From: Tissierellales bacterium
Lineage (GTDB): Bacteria; Bacillota; Clostridia; Tissierellales; JASKZW01
DNA length: 34,368 nucleotides
Assembly (NCBI GenBank): GCA_030152145.1
Contig: JASLIL010000108.1
Coordinates: forward strand, 1 to 34,368
Reading direction: 5' to 3'
Shown: one piece after another, positions 15,181-22,670 of the stretch
How positions within the stretch are numbered: position 1 is the first letter of the stretch
Layout: every line of letters starts with the position of its first letter
Notes under the pieces: model-generated
What the model saw: only the letters and a program-made list of their open reading frames with translations
Database searches by the model: none
What the model was told of the DNA's origin: nothing
Position numbers and translations under genes: made by a program

Positions 15181-15726
15181 ATGCTAATTACATTGGGAGT
15201 AGGTATTATTATACCAGCATTACTATTTACTAGGTTTGATGACTTATATAACCCACCTCAAACAGTGACCAAGAAGAACACTGTTGAGCTAGCACAAATA
15301 CTACTAAAAGAAGATTTAAATATAACAAGATTAAAACAAACAAAGGAAAATCATATCCTTATAGAAAGGCTTCCTGATAGTCAGATGGACTATAACCATG
15401 AGGAATCTTACTTGAATCACATTCCCATCAATAATCTTAAGGAAGTTGAGACTGAGGAATACAAACACGAGGAGTCTTATCTAAATCATATTCCTATTAA
15501 AGAGTTGCAAAAGGTTATAAGAAGCAATTACAGACATGAGGAATCTTACTTAAATCACATTCCCATAAAGGGGCTTAAAAATATTCCAAAAGAAGATTAT
15601 GAGCACAGGGAATCTTATTTAAATCATATTCCTATTAGTGAACTTGAAGATGGAAGCGGAGATGATTATAGCCACGAAAGTTCCTATACAAACAATATAA
15701 AAATTGAATACTTTGGAGAAAAATAG
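15181..15726 (+). CDS. Membrane-anchored protein with 23-residue tandem repeats, unrecognised
   Basis: A 181-residue protein I cannot assign. Residues 1-17 are hydrophobic, a single signal-anchor-like helix followed by RFDD. Residues 20-70 are polar. From Y71 to the end there are four exact-period copies of a 23-residue unit plus a partial fifth, starting at Y71, Y94, Y117, Y140 and Y163. The consensus is Y-x-H-E-E-S-Y-L-N-H-I-P-I-x-x-L, then about seven variable residues. The core is almost invariant in copies 1-4, and the fifth reads SHESSYTNNIKI. Invariant His and Glu residues suggest metal or peptide binding, but that is inference. AGGAGGGGGAG precedes the ATG. It has its own promoter, and a hairpin follows at 15808-15838. 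Confidence 0.75.
   Translation: MLITLGVGIIIPALLFTRFDDLYNPPQTVTKKNTVELAQILLKEDLNITRLKQTKENHILIERLPDSQMDYNHEESYLNHIPINNLKEVETEEYKHEESYLNHIPIKELQKVIRSNYRHEESYLNHIPIKGLKNIPKEDYEHRESYLNHIPISELEDGSGDDYSHESSYTNNIKIEYFGEK
15391..15726 (+). repeat. 69-bp coding tandem repeat (four full copies and one partial)
   Basis: Copies start at 15391, 15460, 15529, 15598 and 15667, an exact 69-bp period. The conserved core encodes HEESYLNHIPI. Synonymous third positions differ between copies, while variable residues are confined to the linker. That points to selection on the protein motif rather than very recent slippage. Confidence 0.9.
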
Positions 15727-15807
15727 TTTTTAAAAACTAGGCCGGACCTAGATAGAGACTCTAGTAGCTTTAATCTTGGGTTTGGTCTTGTTTATCCATA
15801 TACATTT

Positions 15808-15838
15808 GAAAGGGAGATGGTCAAACCATCTCCCTTTC
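15808..15838. terminator. Hairpin between convergent genes, probable bidirectional terminator
   Basis: A perfect 14-bp stem GAAAGGGAGATGGT/ACCATCTCCCTTTC with a 3-nt loop lies between the repeat protein and the ABC gene, which converge. Neither side has a long T-tract, so efficiency is uncertain. Confidence 0.6.
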
Positions 15839-15849
15839 CTAATTTAAAT

Positions 15850-17643
15850 CTATAGAAACTGACTTTCATAAAGTTCCTTATAGACACCATTCTTTTTTAT
15901 TAGCTCTTCATGATTTCCCTGTTCTGTAATAGATCCATTCTCCATTACAAGAATCAAATCTGCATCCCTTATAGTTGACAGCCTATGGGCTATTATAAAG
16001 GAAGTTCTATCCTCCATAGCCTTGTCCATAGCCTGCTGCAACATATACTCCAGCCTTGTATCTACAGAAGATGTAGCCTCATCTAGTATAAGAATCCAAG
16101 GATCCTTTAGAAGGGCTCTGGCTATGGTTATAAGTTGTTTTTCCCCCTGGGAAACATTGGTGCTTTCCTCGTCTATAATAGTATTATATCCATCTGGCAG
16201 GGTTCTTATAAAGTGATCTGCACTGGCCATCTTTGCTGCCCTAACCACATCTTCCAAACCTGCATCCAACCTACCAAATCTTATATTCTCAGCTATGCTG
16301 GCTGAATACAACCAGGGCTTCTGGTCAACTATGGCAAAGAGACTTCTGGACTGACTCTTACTTAACTTACTTATGTCCACTCCATCTATGCTTATTTTTC
16401 CTCCATCTATATCGTAGAATCTCATAAGTAGGTTTATCAAGGTAGTCTTTCCTGCCCCTGTAGGCCCTACTACTGCAACCATATCTCCTGATTTAACATC
16501 TATGTTTACACCATCCATAAGTTTCTTATCCTTACTGTAGCCAAACTCCACGCCATCAAAGGATATAGCTCCCTTAATATCTAACTTATCTAGATCCAAA
16601 TTCTCCTCTATAAAGTCTTCCTCTTCCTCATCTAGAATCTCAAATACACGGGTCAAGGATGCACCAGCAGTTTGGAATAGGTTTGACAGTTGAGATATTT
16701 GGCTTATAGGCACACTAGCCTGCCATATATACTGGATAAAAGCCTGGATGGCCCCTATTTCCATTTGTGCTGCCAGAACAAATCCTCCCACTACCAAGGG
16801 CTTGTCTAAGCTAGTTATAGCCAAGACTAGAAATAAACCTATATAGAAAAGGTGGGTAATAAAGCTTAATATAGGGTTTATGGTACTGGACTGAAAGTTA
16901 GCCTTTAGTCCAACCTGACTTAACCTGTCATTTACCCCCTTAAAATCTTCAATAACTTTTTCCTCCTGGCCAAAAAGCTGGATAACATTAAAGGCCGAGT
17001 AGTATTCCTGGGTATAGGAGTTTAAGTCTCCCAGAGAATCCTGTAAATCCCTAAAATTTGGTTGGGTTAAGCCTAGTAGCTTTTTAAAAAGCCAGAAACA
17101 TATAGGATACATAAGAAGGGTCACCAGAGTAAAAAATGGTGACAGGTAGATCATAAATCCTATACCAAATACGAGGGACAAAATAGAACTTAAGACCTTT
17201 AAAAGGGTCTGCTGCATAGCGTCACTAACTACTGTTACATCTGTTGTAACCCTGCTTAAGATCTCTCCCTGGGGCTGGGAATCAAAGTAGGATATAGGTA
17301 GGCTATTTATCTTGTCGTATATGGCCTTCCTCATATCCAAGGTTGTGTCCTGTACAGCATCTGATAGGAGATAGTTTGAAATATAGTCTCCCATAGCATC
17401 TACCCCACTGGTAATCAGTAACCAAACCATAACCTTCCTCATATATATAAAGTTTACCCCTGAAAATCCACTTAACTTCCAATCTGCTACATTCCTAGCC
17501 AATTCAGATATTGCCATACCTATAATAAGGGGCTGACTGGCACGTGCCAAGGTGTAGACAATACTAAAAACAAGGGCTAGGGCGTATTTTTTCTTATAGG
17601 GTCTTGTAAAATCATATAATCTTTTTATAGGTCCCTTTTTCAT
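15850..17643 (-). CDS. ABC exporter half-transporter, consensus-Walker B subunit
   Basis: A 597-residue fusion of a six-helix exporter domain (about 15-325) and an ATPase domain (about 355-597). Walker A is GPTGAGKT (393-400), the Q-loop is at Q441, Walker B is ILILDEATSS with catalytic E522, and the H-loop His is H553. The ABC signature is VSQGEKQ (497-503), not LSGGQ. This matches the TM288-type subunit of heterodimeric multidrug or peptide exporters, which supplies Walker A and B to the one active ATP site. It overlaps its partner gene by 4 nt (ATGA). Substrate unknown. Confidence 0.93.
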   Translation of the reverse strand: MKKGPIKRLYDFTRPYKKKYALALVFSIVYTLARASQPLIIGMAISELARNVADWKLSGFSGVNFIYMRKVMVWLLITSGVDAMGDYISNYLLSDAVQDTTLDMRKAIYDKINSLPISYFDSQPQGEILSRVTTDVTVVSDAMQQTLLKVLSSILSLVFGIGFMIYLSPFFTLVTLLMYPICFWLFKKLLGLTQPNFRDLQDSLGDLNSYTQEYYSAFNVIQLFGQEEKVIEDFKGVNDRLSQVGLKANFQSSTINPILSFITHLFYIGLFLVLAITSLDKPLVVGGFVLAAQMEIGAIQAFIQYIWQASVPISQISQLSNLFQTAGASLTRVFEILDEEEEDFIEENLDLDKLDIKGAISFDGVEFGYSKDKKLMDGVNIDVKSGDMVAVVGPTGAGKTTLINLLMRFYDIDGGKISIDGVDISKLSKSQSRSLFAIVDQKPWLYSASIAENIRFGRLDAGLEDVVRAAKMASADHFIRTLPDGYNTIIDEESTNVSQGEKQLITIARALLKDPWILILDEATSSVDTRLEYMLQQAMDKAMEDRTSFIIAHRLSTIRDADLILVMENGSITEQGNHEELIKKNGVYKELYESQFL

Positions 17644-19373
17644 AGTTCTAACTCCTCCTTTGTCAGCTGAGAGCTAGCTATTTCATAGTAGATTTCACAT
17701 CTTTTTAGAAGTTCCTTATGGCTACCTATATCTACAAACTCCCCACTATCTAAAACAACTATCTTATCAGCATCCATAATAGTGCTGACTCTCTGGGCTA
17801 CTATTAGCTTTGTCCTATCTTCTATTTCCTCCCTAAGCCTCTTCCTTAAACTGTAGTCAGTCTTGTAGTCAAGGGCTGAAAAACTATCATCAAATATATA
17901 GATAGGAACATCCCTAGTTAGGGCCCTGGCTATACAAAGCCTCTGCTGCTGACCACCTGATAAACCTGATCCTCCCTCAGCCAAGATCCTATCATAGCCC
18001 TCCTTACTGGACTTTATAAAATCTAGAGCCTGGGCTATTTCAGCTGCCTCTTCTATTTCTTCAAAGCTAGCCTCCCTATTACCAAACCTTAAGTTTTCCA
18101 TTATAGTCCCTGAAAACAAGCTGGATTTTTGTGGAACATAGGCTATTTGACTTCTCAAATAATCTATCTGGTAGTCCCTTATGTCCCGGCCATCTATTAG
18201 GATCTGGCCCTCTGTAGAATCCATTAGCCTAGGAATTAACTTTATAACTGTAGACTTACCACTACCAGTACTCCCTATAAAAGCTACTGTCTCACCTGGA
18301 TCTACTTCAAAGGATATCTTATTAAGTACAGACTTCTCAGAGCTAGTACTATAGGAGAAACTAACATCCTTAAACTCAATTCTACCCCTTATTTTCTCAG
18401 GAACAACAGACTTAGGCCTATCCACTATGCTGGCCTCAGTATCTAAAACCTCCCTTATCCTATCTACAGACACACTGGTTCTAGGATACATCATCAGAAC
18501 TGTAGACAGCATTAAAAATGACATAAGAGCATGGAAAACATACTCTATAAAGGCCACCAAGGTACCATACTGTAAGACTTGATTATGTACTTGTGTAGCT
18601 CCTATTTGAAGAACTGCCACTGTCACTATAGCAAATATAAGTGTAAAAACTGGAGATATAAAGGCTACTGTCTGGAACATCCTCTTGGAGATATCTGCGT
18701 AATTTCTAGAAGAATCTAAAAATTGCCCCTCCTTAAAGTCCTCATTATTAAAGGCCCTTATAACCCTAATGCCTGTTAAACTTTCCCTGATCTGCCTATT
18801 GATACTATCCAATCCCCTTTGCTGGTCCTCACTTAAGGGCTTGGTCCTCTGGTTTATAAGAAAAACTATCAGAACCATTATAGGTATAGACAAAACTGTT
18901 ACCAGTCCCAGGGATGGACTTTTCGAAAAAATCATTACCAGGCTGGTAATAAACATCATAGGTGCCATAAATCCAGTCCTTAAGATCATTATAAGAAACT
19001 GCATTATAGTATAGGCATCAGAACCAGTTATGGTCATTAGCTTACTGACTCCAAACTTATCATAATCATCCTTTGAAAAAGTCTGAACATGGCTAAATAC
19101 ATCTTCTCTTATGTCATGGGTAACACTTGATGCCAGCTTATTTGTAGAATAAGCAAGAACAATAAGAGAAACCAAACCTATAAGAGAAAATAAGAGCATG
19201 GTCAGGGCCAGCTTCATAATATACTCCCTGTTGTGGCCCTTAAAATTATTGTTTATCCCCCTGGCCAAAACTGTAGGAATACCTATCTCTACAAAGATAA
19301 AGCCCACTGCCATTATAAAGTTTGTAAGTAGGTACTTCTTATACTTTTTCATATACTGCCAAATAAAATCCAC
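17640..19373 (-). CDS. ABC exporter half-transporter, degenerate-site subunit
   Basis: A 577-residue exporter with a six-helix domain (about 15-300) and an ATPase domain. Walker A is GSTGSGKST (367-375) and the signature LSGGQ (471-475) is intact. The catalytic Glu after Walker B is replaced by Asp496 (IYIFDDS) and the H-loop His by Gln527 (VAQRVST). It is therefore the TM287-type partner: its signature completes the active site of the other subunit, and its own Walker site is non-catalytic. The start is GTG at 19373, six bases after AGGAGG. It is the first gene of a two-gene operon, divergent from nnrE. Confidence 0.92.
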   Translation of the reverse strand: MDFIWQYMKKYKKYLLTNFIMAVGFIFVEIGIPTVLARGINNNFKGHNREYIMKLALTMLLFSLIGLVSLIVLAYSTNKLASSVTHDIREDVFSHVQTFSKDDYDKFGVSKLMTITGSDAYTIMQFLIMILRTGFMAPMMFITSLVMIFSKSPSLGLVTVLSIPIMVLIVFLINQRTKPLSEDQQRGLDSINRQIRESLTGIRVIRAFNNEDFKEGQFLDSSRNYADISKRMFQTVAFISPVFTLIFAIVTVAVLQIGATQVHNQVLQYGTLVAFIEYVFHALMSFLMLSTVLMMYPRTSVSVDRIREVLDTEASIVDRPKSVVPEKIRGRIEFKDVSFSYSTSSEKSVLNKISFEVDPGETVAFIGSTGSGKSTVIKLIPRLMDSTEGQILIDGRDIRDYQIDYLRSQIAYVPQKSSLFSGTIMENLRFGNREASFEEIEEAAEIAQALDFIKSSKEGYDRILAEGGSGLSGGQQQRLCIARALTRDVPIYIFDDSFSALDYKTDYSLRKRLREEIEDRTKLIVAQRVSTIMDADKIVVLDSGEFVDIGSHKELLKRCEIYYEIASSQLTKEELEL

Positions 19374-19459
19374 TAAACTCCTCCTTTCTTCCCCTTCATA
19401 TTCTTGAGTTTACCCAGAATATAGATTTTTAATTTTAATTTACTAATTTTTTAACAATA

Positions 19460-19489
19460 TTGGAAGCTTAGTTAGGCTATTGATATAAT
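19460..19489 (+). promoter_or_regulatory. Promoter for the NAD(P)HX epimerase gene
   Basis: TTGGAA (19460-19465), an 18-nt spacer and TATAAT (19484-19489), with TG one base before the -10 (extended form). An AAGGAGGG ribosome site follows, and the ATG is at 19509. Confidence 0.7.
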
Positions 19490-19508
19490 ACCTTTAAGGA
19501 GGGATAAA

Positions 19509-20168
19509 ATGATAGCCATAACTTGTGAAGAAATGAAGGCCATGGACGCTTATGCCATAGAAAAAATAGGTATACCAAGTATTGTTCTTATGGAAACAGC
19601 TGCCAGAAAGGTCTTTGATAATCTGGATCTTACTAAAGATAGGTTCTCCATTCTAGCTGGTACAGGTAACAATGCTGGAGATGGATTTGCCCTGGGAAGG
19701 CAGCTTCTCCTAGCTGGCAAGGAGCTAGACCTATTTATAATTGGAAACCTAGAAAAGTTAAGCCCTGATGCAGCTATAAATTTAAATATACTTAAAAATC
19801 TAGGCCTAGACTATAGCTTAATAGAAGGGCCCAAGGATCTTAAACTTCTAAAAAAGGCACTTTCTAACTGCCAAGTCCTTATAGATGCAGTTTTTGGCAT
19901 AGGCCTAAAGAGAAATGTAGAAGGTATCTACCTTGAAGCCTTCCAACTAGTTAACTCTTCAGGAAAAGAAGTCCTTTCCATAGACCTACCATCAGGACTA
20001 AATGGCGACACAGGCCAGCCTATGGGAGAGGCCATAAGGGCCAATTCAACTATATGCTTTCACCTCTTGAAAAAAGGACTCTTAAAAGCCAGTGGCTACA
20101 CTGGTGATCTTATAGTTGAAGATATTGGAATTCCCAAGCTAGCCACAGACACTATCTTAAAAAAATAA
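19509..20168 (+). CDS. nnrE: NAD(P)H-hydrate epimerase (YjeF_N domain)
   Basis: Interconverts R and S forms of hydrated NAD(P)H as part of nicotinamide nucleotide repair. At 219 residues it is a stand-alone YjeF_N domain without the C-terminal ADP/ATP-dependent dehydratase; many bacteria have the two fused. Motifs include METAAR (28-33), GTGNNAGDGFALGRQ (51-65, usually GNGNNGGDG), LIDAVFGIGLKR with D126, and IDLPSGLNGDTG (158-169). A dehydratase gene is not in the window. It has its own extended -10 promoter and is convergent with the AI-2E-like gene. Confidence 0.88.
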   Translation: MIAITCEEMKAMDAYAIEKIGIPSIVLMETAARKVFDNLDLTKDRFSILAGTGNNAGDGFALGRQLLLAGKELDLFIIGNLEKLSPDAAINLNILKNLGLDYSLIEGPKDLKLLKKALSNCQVLIDAVFGIGLKRNVEGIYLEAFQLVNSSGKEVLSIDLPSGLNGDTGQPMGEAIRANSTICFHLLKKGLLKASGYTGDLIVEDIGIPKLATDTILKK

Positions 20169-20193
20169 GGGACCCATCCCCTAAGGTTAGGCC
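20158..20193 (-). terminator. Probable terminator after the AI-2E-like gene
   Basis: On the minus strand AATAGGGCC and GGTCCCTTATT can pair, with a bulge, around a G-rich loop, followed by TTTTTTT. It serves the minus-strand gene and overlaps the end of nnrE. Confidence 0.5.
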
Positions 20194-20697
20194 CTATTTC
20201 TCATCAGTCTCATCAAGAATTTCCTCTAAACCGCCATATCTTTCCTGATATATGGCATTTGCTACAATTGCTATAATAGGTCCCAGAAACACTCCTAGGG
20301 GACCTAAAAATAGAGATCCTAAGAAACTTGCTAAAAATGTATAAAGAGGCCTTAGGCCTATTCTATCCCCAGTTATCTTAGGCTCTATAAGCTGCCTTAT
20401 AATAGTTAGACTTAGGTATAAAACCACTAACTTTACTGCAAAGTCTCCCTGACCCCTAAAAGCAGCTATTATGGCCCAGGGTATCATTATAAGGCCACTG
20501 CCAACCACTGGTATAATATCTATAAGACTAATTAAAAGTGACACTACAATTGGTGCCGGTCCACCTATTATATAAAATCCCAGGGCCAATATAACAAAAG
20601 CTATAAGCATTAAAATCAATTGAGCTTTTAAATATTCCTTAACCCCCCTAGTAGAATTTTCTATTATTTTCTCTATTTTACTCCTCTTATCTTCCAT
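20194..20697 (-). CDS. AI-2E family (YtvI/PerM-like) permease, half length
   Basis: The start is placed at 20697, where AGGAG lies six bases upstream of an ATG. The frame is open further to 20781, but that extension has no ribosome site and crosses a DnaA-box-like cluster. The protein is then 167 residues against about 340-370 for the family. It corresponds to the C-terminal half: several membrane segments, the conserved DIIPVVGSG loop, and EPKITGDRIGLRPL followed by the Gly-rich last helices. No N-terminal half is found upstream. Intact ribosome site and terminator argue against a plain pseudogene, but a decayed gene is possible. Transport substrate unknown; other members include quorum-signal exporters and sodium/proton antiporters. 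Confidence 0.7.
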   Translation of the reverse strand: MEDKRSKIEKIIENSTRGVKEYLKAQLILMLIAFVILALGFYIIGGPAPIVVSLLISLIDIIPVVGSGLIMIPWAIIAAFRGQGDFAVKLVVLYLSLTIIRQLIEPKITGDRIGLRPLYTFLASFLGSLFLGPLGVFLGPIIAIVANAIYQERYGGLEEILDETDEK

Positions 20698-20710
20698 ATA
20701 ATCTCCTATT

Positions 20711-20780
20711 CCATCCACACTTTTCCCCTGTTCTATCCACACTTTGTGTATAAACTTACCTTTTCCCCTAATTATCCACA
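20711..20780. promoter_or_regulatory. Cluster of DnaA-box-like sequences
   Basis: Four sites lie in 70 bp. TTATCCACA (20772-20780) is a perfect box. TTATACACA on the minus strand (20745-20753) fits TTWTNCACA. CTATCCACA (20733-20741) and CCATCCACA (20711-20719) are close variants. TTTTCCCCT precedes two of them about 40 bp apart as a longer direct repeat. The cluster fills the gap upstream of the AI-2E-like gene. Confidence 0.5.
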
Positions 20781-20796
20781 TTTTTATTCATTTAAA

Positions 20797-21156
20797 TCAC
20801 TTTTCTAAAAATAAGTCTATAGGTAATTTTAGCCTTCTGGAAATATCCTCCAGTCCCTCCAACAACTCTTGTCTAGAAAAATCAAGACCTTCTAACTCCT
20901 CATCAGTCATAGAGTTTAATCTCTCATAAAAATTTATAGTAACAATCAGATACTCATCTACAGAGCTAAAATTCTCAAAAAGCAGATCCTCTGCATCATT
21001 TACTTGAGAAAGATCCACCAGACTTCCCAGGCTCCTATCCAGTTCCTCCATGGACTTTGATATGTAGCTATAGTTGGGCCTATAGATCTTTAGAAGCTTC
21101 TTTAGGAACTTAAAAAAATTCTCAATCTGTCTCAATAAATAATCCTCCCTATACAT
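20797..21156 (-). CDS. DUF6483-like small cytoplasmic protein
   Basis: The start is set at 21156, where AAAGGAGG lies five bases before an ATG. The frame extends upstream to 21255, but that part overlaps the MFS gene and its terminator. The 119-residue product begins MYREDYLLRQIENFFKFLKK, the DYxxRQIE-x-F pattern I associate with DUF6483. It is otherwise acidic and helical, with no membrane segment. Function is unknown. Family recall is moderate, and no neighbour suggests a role. Confidence 0.65.
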   Translation of the reverse strand: MYREDYLLRQIENFFKFLKKLLKIYRPNYSYISKSMEELDRSLGSLVDLSQVNDAEDLLFENFSSVDEYLIVTINFYERLNSMTDEELEGLDFSRQELLEGLEDISRRLKLPIDLFLEK

Positions 21157-21200
21157 AAAAACCTCCTTTATACAATTATACCCTAAAGTTCTAGATATAC

Positions 21201-21228
21201 GAAAAGCTAGCCTAAAGGCTAGCTTTTC
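21201..21228 (-). terminator. Terminator of the MFS transporter gene
   Basis: An 11-bp perfect stem AAAAGCTAGCC/GGCTAGCTTTT with a 4-nt loop overlaps the MFS stop codon at 21212. On the minus strand the stem's own 3' arm ends in a TTTT tract. Confidence 0.75.
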
Positions 21229-22483
21229 CAATCTCTTTACCTGGCTCATATCCAATTCTATACTGTAAAGATTTCTTATAAGACAAGAGCCAGCTAAACA
21301 TAGTAGAAGCCGTCAAAACAAAAAGCACCAACCAAGCTATATTGTAGGATCCTGATAGATCATAGATATAGGCTACCATTAAAGATCCAAAGGTAAAGCC
21401 CAACTGGGTTGCACTACTTACATAGCCATAGGCCTCCCCATACTTTGCCTTTCCAAATATAGCGGCTGTTAAAAGTGGTGGTAAAACTGGTCCTATAGCT
21501 AAACCAAAGCCATATAAAACTGTCATTAAATATAGGGCTATAGTGTTTTCGCTAACCAACATAAAAACCAAACCTAGGCCAAAGGCAGAACATCCAAAGA
21601 TAATACTTGCTGTTACTCCCTTTTTATCATTAACCCAACCTAAGACCAACTTTCCTAAAATCCCTATTAAGGAGTACATGGAAACTATAAGAGCGGCCTT
21701 GGCTGGCCCATGTATTTCCTCTAAAGCTGGGGGAAACTGTCCTAGGGAGCCTGTATTTATAATACCATTTAAGACCATACCCAAAAGTAAAAATTTGAAA
21801 AATGGCTTATTAAAGGAATCCTTAACTTCTAGGGAAAATCCTTGGGATACACTTCCCTCATTAGAACTCTTACTTCCTCCCAGAGCCTCCAAGCCCTTAT
21901 CCTCTGGTGATTTCCTAAATAAAAACAGGGAAGTAGGTAGGCCTACTACTAACATTATAAGACCAAATATTATATAGCTTTGCCTCCATCCATAGATTCC
22001 AATCCACTTGGTTATTAGGGGGCTGAAAATAAAACCTCCCAGGCCTACTCCTGCAAGGGCTATACTCATAGCCAGGCCTCTTTTTTCATTAAACCAATTG
22101 GTGATCATAAGACTTATTGGGATTATAGTAGCACTTAGAAAGGCTACACCCAGGATCAAGGAACTTATATATATATGCACTATATTTTGTGCCAATCCAT
22201 AGCTCATATAGGCTAGAGAAAAGACAACTATACTGGTAGTTTGTATCTTTCTTAAATCACCCTGAGCCAACTTTCTTGTTATATAAGGAGCTAAAAATAT
22301 CCCCACTGATTGTAATATTGCATTACCTAAGGTAAATGCACTTCTTGATATACCCATATCTTCAGTCACTGGAATTAAAAACTTGTTTGCCATAGACATG
22401 ACTCCTGGAACCAAGGTAGCTGTAATTAAAACTGAACCTATAACTATCCACCAACCGAAGAATAACTTACTCTTATTTTTCAT
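21212..22483 (-). CDS. MFS transporter (OFA/monocarboxylate-type), orphan paralogue
   Basis: A 423-residue, 12-helix major facilitator. It has the GWWIV start (10-14), an NWFNEKRGLAMSIA loop between helices 4 and 5, and SPEDKGLEALG before the central loop, as in oxalate/formate-antiporter-like and monocarboxylate-like MFS. It is clearly homologous along its whole length to the transporters at 26908 and 31900 but more diverged: it begins MKNKSKLFFGWWIVIGSVLI and has a longer C-terminal tail. Unlike those, it is not paired with an AraC-type regulator or an amidohydrolase. AAAGGAGG precedes the ATG. The substrate is probably a small organic or amino-acid-derived anion, by inference. Confidence 0.85.
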   Translation of the reverse strand: MKNKSKLFFGWWIVIGSVLITATLVPGVMSMANKFLIPVTEDMGISRSAFTLGNAILQSVGIFLAPYITRKLAQGDLRKIQTTSIVVFSLAYMSYGLAQNIVHIYISSLILGVAFLSATIIPISLMITNWFNEKRGLAMSIALAGVGLGGFIFSPLITKWIGIYGWRQSYIIFGLIMLVVGLPTSLFLFRKSPEDKGLEALGGSKSSNEGSVSQGFSLEVKDSFNKPFFKFLLLGMVLNGIINTGSLGQFPPALEEIHGPAKAALIVSMYSLIGILGKLVLGWVNDKKGVTASIIFGCSAFGLGLVFMLVSENTIALYLMTVLYGFGLAIGPVLPPLLTAAIFGKAKYGEAYGYVSSATQLGFTFGSLMVAYIYDLSGSYNIAWLVLFVLTASTMFSWLLSYKKSLQYRIGYEPGKEIGKASL

Positions 22484-22598
22484 TTGTTATTCCTCCTTTA
22501 TCTAATAAGAAATCTTTACAGCTTATATTTATCCAGTTTTTCCCGTCCTATTCTCTCTAGAGCCATGTTTTTTTATTACATTTTTGCAAAATTCAAAG

Positions 22599-22664
22599 TA
22601 AAATTAAGGCTTCCCCAGCCCCTTCTATAGGCTAATTCCAGAAAAATATCCCCCTGGCCTATAG
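22599..22664 (-). terminator. Hairpins after the corA-like gene, possible terminator
   Basis: On the minus strand a 7-bp stem CTATAGG/CCTATAG contains an inner CCAG/CTGG stem, right after the CorA stop. It is followed by a small GGCT/AGCC hairpin and then TTAATTTT. It could terminate corA transcription ahead of the MFS gene. No strong T-tract. Confidence 0.4.
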
Positions 22665-22670
22665 CCTCCA

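Noticed and set aside
15391..15726. Regular 69-bp repeats considered as a CRISPR array
   Set aside because: There are no unique spacers between identical short repeats. The repeats are contiguous, in frame and coding, with synonymous differences.
20711..20780. DnaA-box cluster considered as the chromosomal origin
   Set aside because: No dnaA, dnaN, gyrB, rpmH or other origin neighbours occur in the window, and no adjacent AT-rich unwinding region with trio-like repeats is evident.
20698..20781. N-terminal extension of the AI-2E-like protein to an ATG at 20781
   Set aside because: No ribosome site precedes that ATG, the extension is not membrane-like, and a good AGGAG site lies just before the ATG at 20697.
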